Shown here one piece after another: positions 1 to 7,228 of a stretch of DNA of 35,402 bases. The notes under the pieces are model-generated. The model saw only the letters and a program-made list of their open reading frames with translations, was not told the origin of the DNA and made no database searches. How positions within the stretch are numbered: the stretch's first letter is position 1; the number at the start of each line of letters is the position of its first letter. This DNA comes from an uncultured Prevotellaceae bacterium (GTDB lineage: Bacteria; Bacteroidota; Bacteroidia; Bacteroidales; Bacteroidaceae): positions 1 through 35,402 of the forward strand of contig CALBJW010000221.1 of assembly GCA_937893145.1 (NCBI GenBank), written 5' to 3'. The position numbers and the translations under genes were made by a program.

Positions 1-74
1 CGTGCTGCCTTGTCTATTTAGTTGCAGTCTGTCAAAGATCGATGTAATTGCCTCCCTCTTTCGGAAAGCGAGTG

Positions 75-82
75 CAAAGGTA
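75..82 (-). promoter_or_regulatory. Leftward promoter, leader exits window
   Basis: Read on the minus strand, 82-75 is TACCTTTG, an exact Bacteroidetes -7 box (TAnnTTTG). An A/T-rich stretch with TTTTG lies upstream near 104-109. The transcript would start near 68 and run off the left edge with no start codon convincingly placed in the window. The leader contains ATCTTTGACA (39-30 on the minus strand), which resembles the element often seen in Bacteroidetes rRNA operon leaders. The identity of the downstream gene is therefore unknown; an rRNA operon is one possibility. Confidence 0.6.
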
Positions 83-142
83 CAACCTTTTATAATAATG
101 GCAAAATGTTTTTAAAGAAATTATTGGAAAAAGTGGAAAAAA

Positions 143-176
143 GTTATAATTCGAGGACAAAAGACCACTTTATAAC
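143..176 (-). terminator. Weak terminator after pullulanase gene
   Basis: On the minus strand, downstream of the stop at 209, a 7-bp inverted repeat (GTTATAA ... TTATAAC) with a 20-nt loop is followed by TTTTTT. The stem is A/T-only and the loop is long, so this is a tentative call. Confidence 0.3.
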
Positions 177-208
177 CAAATAACAAAGAAAATACTGTGC
201 GGAATGGG

Positions 209-2239
209 TTAATTACACATTATCAAAGCCGACTGCGGAGATACAACCACATACTTTGCTTTGATTTGAGATATTCCATTAGTATTTATCTCGCCATCTT
301 TGCATATAATCTTGTAGAACGCGTGTGGAACCTGCACTCTTGTTGAGGTTGCCTTACCATTAAGAATAACAACAACTGTGTTCCATGAGTCAGAAACTGA
401 TGTACCATCAATGAGGAAAGCGACGACATTTGCAGACGATGCGAGAAAATGAAGATGCTTGCGAACGAGGTCTGCAGAACCAAGACGAAAGACCTTATGG
501 CTCTTCCTTATATTAATAAGGTGTAAAATATATCTAAATAAATCTTGATGTTTCGACTTGTTTGCCCAAGGAATGGCATTGATAAAATCCGAAGAGTTAT
601 AAGAATTGCGAACACCCTGTTTTGAGCGAAGAATCTCATCACCATTAAAAAGGAAAGGAATGCCCTGAGATGTAAGGACTGCCGTAAGAGCAAGCTTTTG
701 AAGGCGGATGCTTTCTTCGAGAGACACCAGTTGAGAAGCATCCCCTTTCGGTTTTGACGAAAGAGTTAGAGAAATACGGTCCGCAAGACAGAGGTCATCA
801 TGGCACGAGACATAAGAGAGCATTTGTGTTGGTTCTATTGCCCATGGCGAATTGGAGTGTATGACTTTAAAATAGTCAATCTGAGGATGGTGAATGGCTG
901 CAACTATGCCAAATTTGAGACTTTCATCGTAGCCACGTTTAGAAAGAAGGAAAGCCCCCTTAGTGTCATCTGTCCAAGGACCTCGGAGAGAATCACGGAG
1001 CTCATCACCAAATGCTGCGATGCGTGGAAGACGCGAGATGTTAGATTTTACAGATTGTTTATAAGGTTGGAGTACAGAAGGGGCTGCAGTCCAACCTTCA
1101 CCATAGACAAATACAGAAGGATCAACAGTATCAACTGCTTCACGAATTGCCTGCATCGTTTCAATGTCATGAAGTCCCATAAGATCAAAACGAAATCCAT
1201 CGACATGATATTCCTGGAGCCAATACAAGACAGACTCAACCATGAACTTACGCATCATTGGCATTTCCGATGCAGTCTCGTTGCCGCACCCACTGCCATT
1301 GGATGAGGTTCCGTCTGCTTTATGACGAAAGAAATACCCAGGAACAGTTCTTTCAAAAGGAGAAGAAGACACATCATAGACATGATTAAAGACCATGTCA
1401 AGGATGACACGTATGCCTGCTTGATGCAGAGAAAGAACCATTTGTTTGAACTCGTGGATACGAATAGAAGGAGTATAAGGATCTGTGGAATAACTACCTT
1501 CTGGCACATTATAGTTTAGAGGGTCATAACCCCAGTTGTAAGAATGCAAGGAATGCTTTTCATCTATAGAGGCAAAATCAAAAGTTGGTAGAAGATGGAC
1601 ATGAGTGATGCCAAGTTCTTTGAGGTGAGAAATGCCCGTAGCAACTGAGGAAGAATGGGATATGGCAGAAGTATCGATAACGTCATTTGATGAAACGAGT
1701 GAGGAAGCAGTAGCTTTGATGACACTTGTTTGTGACTCCGTGAGAGAGAGAAACTTGCCCTTGTGCTTGATACCAGAACGAGAGTCCATAGAGAAATCAC
1801 GAAGGTGGAGTTCATAGATGATGATGTCAGATAAATCATGGAGTTCAGGACGCTTGTCATCTTTCCACCCTTCTGGATTAGTTTTAGACAAATCAATGAT
1901 GGCAGCACGCAAACCGTTAATGCCTACAGCCTTGCAGAATATGCCAGGCGTTTCGCTGAGCCATTGGCCTTTATGTTTTACTTGGAAAGTATAGAACTTA
2001 CCAAGCAGATTACCTTCCACCTTATAAGCCCACTTACCCGCTATGTTTTTATTCATGGAATAGGACACATCCACAGTACCACCCTCGCCCGTTGGATATA
2101 TATTTAGACGAACAGCCTCTGCTGAAGGTGCCCACAAAGAGAAATAGGTAGCACTTGGGCTATAAGCCATTTCGTTAATAGGTCCCAAAGGAATAGGGAA
2201 GTTCAACATTTGAGGTTCGTCGAGGGGATGGGATTCCAT
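209..2239 (-). CDS. pulA: Type I pullulanase (GH13, debranching)
   Basis: Hydrolyses alpha-1,6 branch points of pullulan, glycogen or limit dextrins. A CBM48-like N-terminal beta domain (about residues 20-110) precedes a GH13 barrel. The type I signature YNWGYDP is at 234-240. The four GH13 regions are visible: DMVFNH (281-286), DGFRFDLMG (347-355, nucleophile D352), YGEGW (379-383, acid/base E381) and YVSCHD (476-481, stabiliser D481). A C-terminal all-beta domain ends the protein at 676 aa, a normal length for the family. There is no signal peptide, so it probably acts in the cytoplasm on stored or imported alpha-glucan. A Ser/Thr-rich stretch at about 165-200 looks like a lineage-specific insert. 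The gene follows the CPBP protease gene by 23 nt and probably shares its promoter. Confidence 0.93.
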   Translation of the reverse strand: MESHPLDEPQMLNFPIPLGPINEMAYSPSATYFSLWAPSAEAVRLNIYPTGEGGTVDVSYSMNKNIAGKWAYKVEGNLLGKFYTFQVKHKGQWLSETPGIFCKAVGINGLRAAIIDLSKTNPEGWKDDKRPELHDLSDIIIYELHLRDFSMDSRSGIKHKGKFLSLTESQTSVIKATASSLVSSNDVIDTSAISHSSSVATGISHLKELGITHVHLLPTFDFASIDEKHSLHSYNWGYDPLNYNVPEGSYSTDPYTPSIRIHEFKQMVLSLHQAGIRVILDMVFNHVYDVSSSPFERTVPGYFFRHKADGTSSNGSGCGNETASEMPMMRKFMVESVLYWLQEYHVDGFRFDLMGLHDIETMQAIREAVDTVDPSVFVYGEGWTAAPSVLQPYKQSVKSNISRLPRIAAFGDELRDSLRGPWTDDTKGAFLLSKRGYDESLKFGIVAAIHHPQIDYFKVIHSNSPWAIEPTQMLSYVSCHDDLCLADRISLTLSSKPKGDASQLVSLEESIRLQKLALTAVLTSQGIPFLFNGDEILRSKQGVRNSYNSSDFINAIPWANKSKHQDLFRYILHLINIRKSHKVFRLGSADLVRKHLHFLASSANVVAFLIDGTSVSDSWNTVVVILNGKATSTRVQVPHAFYKIICKDGEINTNGISQIKAKYVVVSPQSALIMCN

Positions 2240-2262
2240 AGAATAAAGGAAGAAGGAAAATA

Positions 2263-3051
2263 CTAATTGCTTTTAGGCGAAGAGTAATGAGTATAGAAAT
2301 ATTTTAGGAAAAGGAAGGATATGACGAGAAGAACAATGATAATCGGAATAGTGGCAGAACCAAGTACAGTTCTGAACGAGAAATCTTTGGCAGCATCCCC
2401 CATAAGGCACATTTGAAGGACAGCCAAAGAGTTGTTGATGATATGGAGTATTGAAGTCACAACAATATTCTTTGTTTTAACGTATATAATACCAAAGATT
2501 ACTCCAGCGAAAATAGCGAAAGGAATCTGTATCGGATTCAAATGGATTATACCAAAAACAACAGACGATGTCAATATTGCAATCCAAGGATTAATATTGC
2601 ATTTTAGCATGTTTCCAATTATGCCTTCACGGAAAATAACTTCCTCTGCTATAGGTCCCAACAATGCAATGGCAATAACGCCCAATGCGCTTTGAGACAT
2701 TGCCAGGAAAGTATCGCCCATATTATCTGGAAGATCAAAATATTCATTTACAAGATTGCACACAAACAAAGCAACAAAAGCACCTACAATACCAATAGAA
2801 GCAACAGGCCAACTTATGTCTTTGAAAGAAAATGCACGCTTGTTTATGACACGGAGAAGGAATGCAAGAATAATTGTCAACACATTCGTAATGACAAACA
2901 CCTCACACATCAAATCTTCAACTGTAACCTTTGCCGCACCACCCATCAACATATTAATGACAATAACAGCAATAGCACCAGCCAAGCCTCCAATAAGCTG
3001 AACCAGAACAAAGATACCAAAAGCAATAAATGGCTTGTAAATTGTTTTCAT
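2263..3051 (-). CDS. CPBP family intramembrane metalloprotease
   Basis: A 262-aa, strongly hydrophobic protein with about seven or eight membrane segments. It carries the three CPBP (CAAX protease/Abi) motifs: EExxxR at residues 136-141, FxxxH ending at H170, and HxxxN at 203-207. These residues form the catalytic metal/glutamate site in the inner membrane. Bacterial members have been linked to bacteriocin self-immunity, protein maturation or anti-sigma processing; the substrate here cannot be told. It is the first gene of an apparent two-gene operon with the pullulanase, an association with no obvious functional logic. Promoter TACCTTTG lies 50 nt upstream of the ATG. Confidence 0.9.
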   Translation of the reverse strand: MKTIYKPFIAFGIFVLVQLIGGLAGAIAVIVINMLMGGAAKVTVEDLMCEVFVITNVLTIILAFLLRVINKRAFSFKDISWPVASIGIVGAFVALFVCNLVNEYFDLPDNMGDTFLAMSQSALGVIAIALLGPIAEEVIFREGIIGNMLKCNINPWIAILTSSVVFGIIHLNPIQIPFAIFAGVIFGIIYVKTKNIVVTSILHIINNSLAVLQMCLMGDAAKDFSFRTVLGSATIPIIIVLLVISFLFLKYFYTHYSSPKSN

Positions 3052-3101
3052 CGAAATATATTGTTTCTAAAATAAAACGAATACATATTTAATTCACTAA
3101 G

Positions 3102-3133
3102 CAAAGGTAACAAAATAAACCTATTCACTCAAA
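3102..3133 (-). promoter_or_regulatory. Promoter of CPBP protease-pulA operon
   Basis: Minus-strand TACCTTTG at 3109-3102 is an exact -7 box. TTTTG at 3133-3129, 19 nt further upstream, fits the -33 element. The predicted start near 3095 gives a leader of about 45 nt to the ATG at 3051. Confidence 0.75.
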
Positions 3134-3226
3134 ATGTTTAGCAGCAAAAGAATCAAAAAATTATAAAAAGAGGCATTGAAGAGTTAAAAATATATTACAG
3201 ATTACACACATATTATAAATAATTTG

Positions 3227-3234
3227 TACCTTTG
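3227..3234 (+). promoter_or_regulatory. Promoter of barrel-like protein gene
   Basis: TACCTTTG matches the -7 consensus exactly; no clear -33 TTTG is present. The predicted start at about 3241 leaves only about 14 nt before the ATT proposed as start codon of the following gene. This limits where translation can begin. Confidence 0.65.
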
Positions 3235-3254
3235 AAGCGGAAAAAGTTCAAAGC

Positions 3255-4019
3255 ATTACGAAAAGATTAACAACAATATTACTACTTGGTTTTGCAACAC
3301 TGACCACATCAGCCCAGGTTGAAAAACAACAAACTCTCGATACATCTACAGACAATGTCATCGAGAGTGAAGAGTCGTTTATGATTGAACCTGCCGACCT
3401 ATCCGTAGGAATTGAGGATGTGACACCAATGGAAATAGAGAAGGACAGCATTCGTTCCACATTCCGTTTACCATATTACACCTTTGGTCGCCCTATCCTC
3501 TTCACCACATGGATGCCAACATCCCCTCTTGGTTGGGGCATGCCATTTGAATTGCACGAAGGCTTCAACGCCCAGATAGGACTGGGAGTAATGGCAGGAT
3601 TTGGCAAATACAACCCATTCAAGGGTGTATCGTTCTTCACCGACCTATCTGTTGCATACGTTAAACCTGTTAGCGACCATTGGACACTTGCACTCGGAGG
3701 AACATTATCACGATTCAGATTCTTTAACGACAATGTGTTTGCAGGAAGTGCTTTTGCCATTGCCAACTATAAGTTTGACGACCATTGGAGCGCAAGTATT
3801 TATGCATCATACAACCACATGCCAGACGGAATGGGAATGTATAATTTCAGCACATTTAACGACAAGTGTGCTCGCATAGGTGGTGAGGTAACTTACAGGT
3901 TCAACGAAAAATTCTCTGTCAGCGTTGGTGCAAGCACAGACATTTTCACCAACAATCCAAGGCCTTGGATGCCACATCACAACAATCAGCAAACACTTAC
4001 GACTCCACAAGTACGATAA
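3255..4019 (+). CDS. Secreted beta-barrel-like outer membrane protein
   Basis: A 254-aa protein of no recognised named family. From residue 1 it reads MTKRLTTILLLGFATLTTSA then Q: a positively charged start, a hydrophobic core and a cleavage site, i.e. a good signal peptide. The mature part alternates hydrophobic and polar residues rich in Gly, Phe and Tyr (for example YNHMPDGMGMYNF, GGEVTYRFNEKFSVSVGAS), as in small outer-membrane beta-barrels. The frame is open from 3219, but the first ATG is at 3381, inside the mature region and after the signal peptide. ATT at 3255 is the only codon placed correctly between the predicted transcription start and the signal peptide, apart from GTT at 3246. 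Either it uses a rare ATT start or the base is a mutation or sequencing error. Function unknown. Confidence 0.7.
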   Translation: MTKRLTTILLLGFATLTTSAQVEKQQTLDTSTDNVIESEESFMIEPADLSVGIEDVTPMEIEKDSIRSTFRLPYYTFGRPILFTTWMPTSPLGWGMPFELHEGFNAQIGLGVMAGFGKYNPFKGVSFFTDLSVAYVKPVSDHWTLALGGTLSRFRFFNDNVFAGSAFAIANYKFDDHWSASIYASYNHMPDGMGMYNFSTFNDKCARIGGEVTYRFNEKFSVSVGASTDIFTNNPRPWMPHHNNQQTLTTPQVR

Positions 4020-4034
4020 TTCAAAAACTTTTCG

Positions 4035-4042
4035 TACCTTTG
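4035..4042 (+). promoter_or_regulatory. Promoter of MATE exporter gene
   Basis: TACCTTTG, an exact -7 box, lies 58 nt before the ATG of the MATE gene. The predicted transcript starts near 4049. Confidence 0.65.
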
Positions 4043-4100
4043 CAGGCGGTTCGTATAAATTCAACTATATACACGAAACGTCAACAACAAACAAACTCTA

Positions 4101-5474
4101 ATGAATTACAGCAAAGACACCCTCTTACAGATGATTCGTGATGGGGGGAATATGACGCGAGGCGACATGCTCCGCCTCACCCTTCTCCTCTCAGCCCCAG
4201 CCATGATGGCTCAGCTGAGCGATATTGTCATGCAATACATCGACGCTTCGATGGTAGGAAGTCTCGGCAAGAATGCCAGCGCAAGCATTGGCATCGTAAG
4301 CACTACGATATGGCTTATGGGTGGACTTTGCGGCTCTGCCGCCGTAGGTTTTTCTGTGCAGGTAGCCCATGCATTCGGAGCAAAGAATTTCGAAGAAGCA
4401 CGAAGTGTGATGCGACAATCCTATGCAGCATGTATCTCTTGGGCATTACTACTTAGCCTCATCGGGTGCACCATCGCCCCATTCCTTCCTAAATGGCTCG
4501 GAGGAGAAGAAGCAATTCAACACGATGCATCAACATACTTCTTCATATTCTGTGCCGCACTGCCAATAATTATGGTTCGCAGAATATCAGGAGCAATGCT
4601 CCGATGTGCGGGAGAAATGAAGATTCCAGCCTTCATCAATGTACTATCATGTGTGCTTGATGTAATATTCAACTGGCTGTTCATAATGAACATGGGACTT
4701 GGAGTGCTTGGCGCGGCATTAGGAACACTCATGGCACAATCACTTTCGTGCGTACTTATGGCTTATTTCCTCCTTGTCAAGCATAAAGACCTCAACCTTC
4801 TCGACCATCACGGTTCGTTCCGTCCTAAGAGGATAACCATGCTCAAAGGACTCAAGATTGGCGGTCCAATTGGCATAGAGCACCTCATCATGTGTGGTGC
4901 ACAAATCATGTCAACCATTATCGTTGCCCCTTTAGGTACTGCAGCCATTGCTGCCAACTCATTCGGCATCACCATCGAAGCACTATGCTATATGCCAGGA
5001 TATGGCATTGGAGAAGCAGCCACCACACTTGTCGGACAGAGTCTTGGAGCAAAACGAGCACCTTTGGCACGCTCCTTCGGATGGATCACGACACTCTCTG
5101 GTATCGGTATCATGAGCTTTATGGGAGTGATAATGTATGTCTTTGCACCAGAACTCATGACCATCATGACTCCTGATACCGGAGTACAGCAACTGGCTAC
5201 TGAAGCTCTCCGTATCGAAGCTTTCGCCGAACCTATGTTTGCAGCGAGCATCGTTGCCTATGGTGTGTTTGTCGGTGCAGGCGACACCATCATCCCTTGC
5301 ACGATGAACCTCGGAAGCATCTGGGCAGTCCGTATTACACTCGCAGCCCTGCTTGCACACACCTACGGCCTTCAGGGCGTATGGTTCGCAATGGCAGTAG
5401 AACTCTGTTTCCGTGGAATCATCTTCCTTTGGCGTTTGAAGAGCGACAAGTGGATAAAGATAAAAGAGAACTAA
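4101..5474 (+). CDS. MATE family multidrug/sodium antiporter
   Basis: A 457-aa polytopic inner-membrane protein with about twelve hydrophobic segments arranged as two similar halves, the hallmark of MATE (MatE) exporters. The first half begins LTLLLSAPAMMAQLSDIVMQ with the typical DASMVGSLG loop. The second half begins near residue 255 with GGPIGIEHLIMCGAQIMS. These pumps expel cationic drugs or metabolites in exchange for Na+ or H+; the substrate cannot be predicted. Length is normal. It has its own promoter and is followed after 44 nt by the DUF3737 gene, with no promoter box visible between, so the two are probably co-transcribed. Confidence 0.92.
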   Translation: MNYSKDTLLQMIRDGGNMTRGDMLRLTLLLSAPAMMAQLSDIVMQYIDASMVGSLGKNASASIGIVSTTIWLMGGLCGSAAVGFSVQVAHAFGAKNFEEARSVMRQSYAACISWALLLSLIGCTIAPFLPKWLGGEEAIQHDASTYFFIFCAALPIIMVRRISGAMLRCAGEMKIPAFINVLSCVLDVIFNWLFIMNMGLGVLGAALGTLMAQSLSCVLMAYFLLVKHKDLNLLDHHGSFRPKRITMLKGLKIGGPIGIEHLIMCGAQIMSTIIVAPLGTAAIAANSFGITIEALCYMPGYGIGEAATTLVGQSLGAKRAPLARSFGWITTLSGIGIMSFMGVIMYVFAPELMTIMTPDTGVQQLATEALRIEAFAEPMFAASIVAYGVFVGAGDTIIPCTMNLGSIWAVRITLAALLAHTYGLQGVWFAMAVELCFRGIIFLWRLKSDKWIKIKEN

Positions 5475-5518
5475 CAATTCACATATCAAGACAATAATTA
5501 AAACACAAATATACTACT

Positions 5519-6367
5519 ATGAAGTTAATCAAGAACGAAGAATTTGGAGGTGAACGCCCTCTGTACGCTTCACATGACTTACGACTTGAAAATGTCACTA
5601 TCCATGTTGGTGAATCCTCAATCAAGGAGTCGAGCAATATAGAAGCAGAAGACTGTACCTTTGAAGGCAAATATGTATTCTGGGAGACCTACGGTTTTCG
5701 TGTGAACAACTGCTATTTTGCAGAAAGTGCGCGTTCCAGCCTTTGGTATTCGAAGGACTGTCGCATGACAAACTGCAAGTGTGATGCCCCAAAGCTCTTC
5801 CGCAGAATGGACGGAATCTATGTGGAGAACACAGATTTTCCAAATGGAGAACAGTTTCTTTGGGACTGCAAGAATGTAGAGATGAAAAATGTGAGTATAG
5901 ACAACTGCGACTATGTCTTTATGCATACAGAGAATATACGCCTCGACAATTACCGACAGAACGGAAACTACGGTTTTCAGTATGCCAAGAACGTAGAGAT
6001 ACACAATGCTGTCATCAACTCCAAGGACGCATTCTGGGAATCAGAGAACGTAACAATCTACGATTCCGAAATCAACGGTGAATACCTCGCTTGGTACGGC
6101 AAGAACATTCGTCTCGTGCGCTGCCACCTCACTGGCGAGCAGCTTCTCTGCTATGTTGATGGACTTATCTTGGAGGACTGCACCTTTGGTGATGATGCCA
6201 ATCTGCTTTTTGAATACTCATCCGTGAATGGAAACATCAAGGGCGATGTAGTAAGCATAAAAAATCCTTCCAGCGGCAAAATCACCGTGGAAGGACATAT
6301 AGGAGAACTCATCTGGGACGAGAACCAGAAAGCACCAAAGAATGCTGTGGTTACCTCAGGTAAATAG
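5519..6367 (+). CDS. DUF3737 family beta-helix protein
   Basis: 282 aa, recognised as DUF3737 from its start (MKLIKNEEFGGERPLYASHD) and conserved segments such as CTFEGKY, NCYFAESARSSLWYS, NAVINSKDAFWESENVTIYDS and NGEYLAWYGKN. The protein is built of about ten repeating strands of roughly 20 residues with Asn/Cys/Asp turns, the pattern of a right-handed parallel beta-helix. No signal peptide or membrane segment, so cytoplasmic. The family has no established biochemical role; the fold is shared with carbohydrate-active lyases, but no catalytic motif is recognised. The gene is in tandem with the MATE gene and its last 17 bases overlap the convergent lipoprotein gene. Confidence 0.9.
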   Translation: MKLIKNEEFGGERPLYASHDLRLENVTIHVGESSIKESSNIEAEDCTFEGKYVFWETYGFRVNNCYFAESARSSLWYSKDCRMTNCKCDAPKLFRRMDGIYVENTDFPNGEQFLWDCKNVEMKNVSIDNCDYVFMHTENIRLDNYRQNGNYGFQYAKNVEIHNAVINSKDAFWESENVTIYDSEINGEYLAWYGKNIRLVRCHLTGEQLLCYVDGLILEDCTFGDDANLLFEYSSVNGNIKGDVVSIKNPSSGKITVEGHIGELIWDENQKAPKNAVVTSGK

Positions 6368-7094
6368 CAAGAGGCGAAGAGTTGAGTTTTGTGCTACCTG
6401 CACGAACCCCTACCCTAACATCCACAGTACGATTTGACTTGGCACGCTGGCAGTAGATGCGTCCTGTATAACGAATCTTCTGTCCTGCACGCAGAGTGAT
6501 AGTGATAGGTGAAGAGACTGTAACATAACGGCTATCAGGTCCTTCGAGCGAAATTGTCACATCTTGAAGGTCACGTCCTGATGTGTTTGTGATATAAGCC
6601 TCAACCTCCACAGCCTCATTCTTGCTGATGTATCCATCACCATCTCCGTCCATATATGTAAGAGGAGAAATGCTGACATACGCATTCGAAACGGTTGTGT
6701 TGGCATAACCCTCCTGCTGGTACGAGTCTTGAGGAGCATACCCACCATTAGAACCGCCACCAATCTGGTAGTCATAGTCGTTACCCTTTGTAGTTCTGTC
6801 AAGTCTATCCTGGCGGTCACGAGCACGGTCCATAGCTCGGCGTTCGCGGGTTTGTTCGATACCATTGTGAATACCCACACCGAGTGCGGCACCAACACCA
6901 GCACCGATAAGACTGCCAAGTGCTGCACTACTACCGCCGAAGCGCCAACCACCTGTCAGATAACCCACATCACGACCTAAGCGACTTCCGAGAGAAGCGC
7001 CAGCCAAACCAGCTGCAGCCTGACTGTAAGATGTGCAACTTGAAATAAGTATAGAAGCAGCTGCTATAAGTGAAAATACTTTAATCTTATTCAT
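6351..7094 (-). CDS. Glycine-zipper lipoprotein with EF-hand-like loop
   Basis: 247 aa. The signal peptide ends in lipobox ISSC with lipidated C20, so this is a lipoprotein. Residues 26-80 are rich in Gly/Ala with GxxxG spacing (a glycine-zipper region), followed by a short charged segment (83-102). At 149-160 an exact EF-hand loop appears (D149, D151, D153, G154, I156, E160), as in dockerin or calcium-binding modules. The C-terminal 90 residues look like an Ig-like/CARDB-type beta domain (ITNTSGRDLQDVTISLEGPD). It may anchor or stabilise something at the envelope; no function is established. A promoter lies 55 nt upstream. The 3' end overlaps the convergent DUF3737 gene by 17 nt. Confidence 0.82.
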   Translation of the reverse strand: MNKIKVFSLIAAASILISSCTSYSQAAAGLAGASLGSRLGRDVGYLTGGWRFGGSSAALGSLIGAGVGAALGVGIHNGIEQTRERRAMDRARDRQDRLDRTTKGNDYDYQIGGGSNGGYAPQDSYQQEGYANTTVSNAYVSISPLTYMDGDGDGYISKNEAVEVEAYITNTSGRDLQDVTISLEGPDSRYVTVSSPITITLRAGQKIRYTGRIYCQRAKSNRTVDVRVGVRAGSTKLNSSPLAIYLR

Positions 7095-7148
7095 CTTTCT
7101 ATATACATTAAAAAATTAGTACCTGTGCGTTGCTTTATCATTGCGCTG

Positions 7149-7156
7149 CAAAGGTA
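7149..7156 (-). promoter_or_regulatory. Promoter of glycine-zipper lipoprotein gene
   Basis: Minus-strand TACCTTTG at 7156-7149 is an exact -7 box. It lies 55 nt upstream of the ATG at 7094. Confidence 0.65.
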
Positions 7157-7228
7157 CTAATTTATTTTTATTATCCGCAATAGGGAAATGGATAAATGTG
7201 TATGGGAATTTCTCTATTAAGCGTAAAG

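Noticed and set aside
3381..3383. ATG as start of the barrel-like protein
   Set aside because: It would remove the signal peptide encoded upstream in the same frame, and would leave about 140 nt of unexplained leader.
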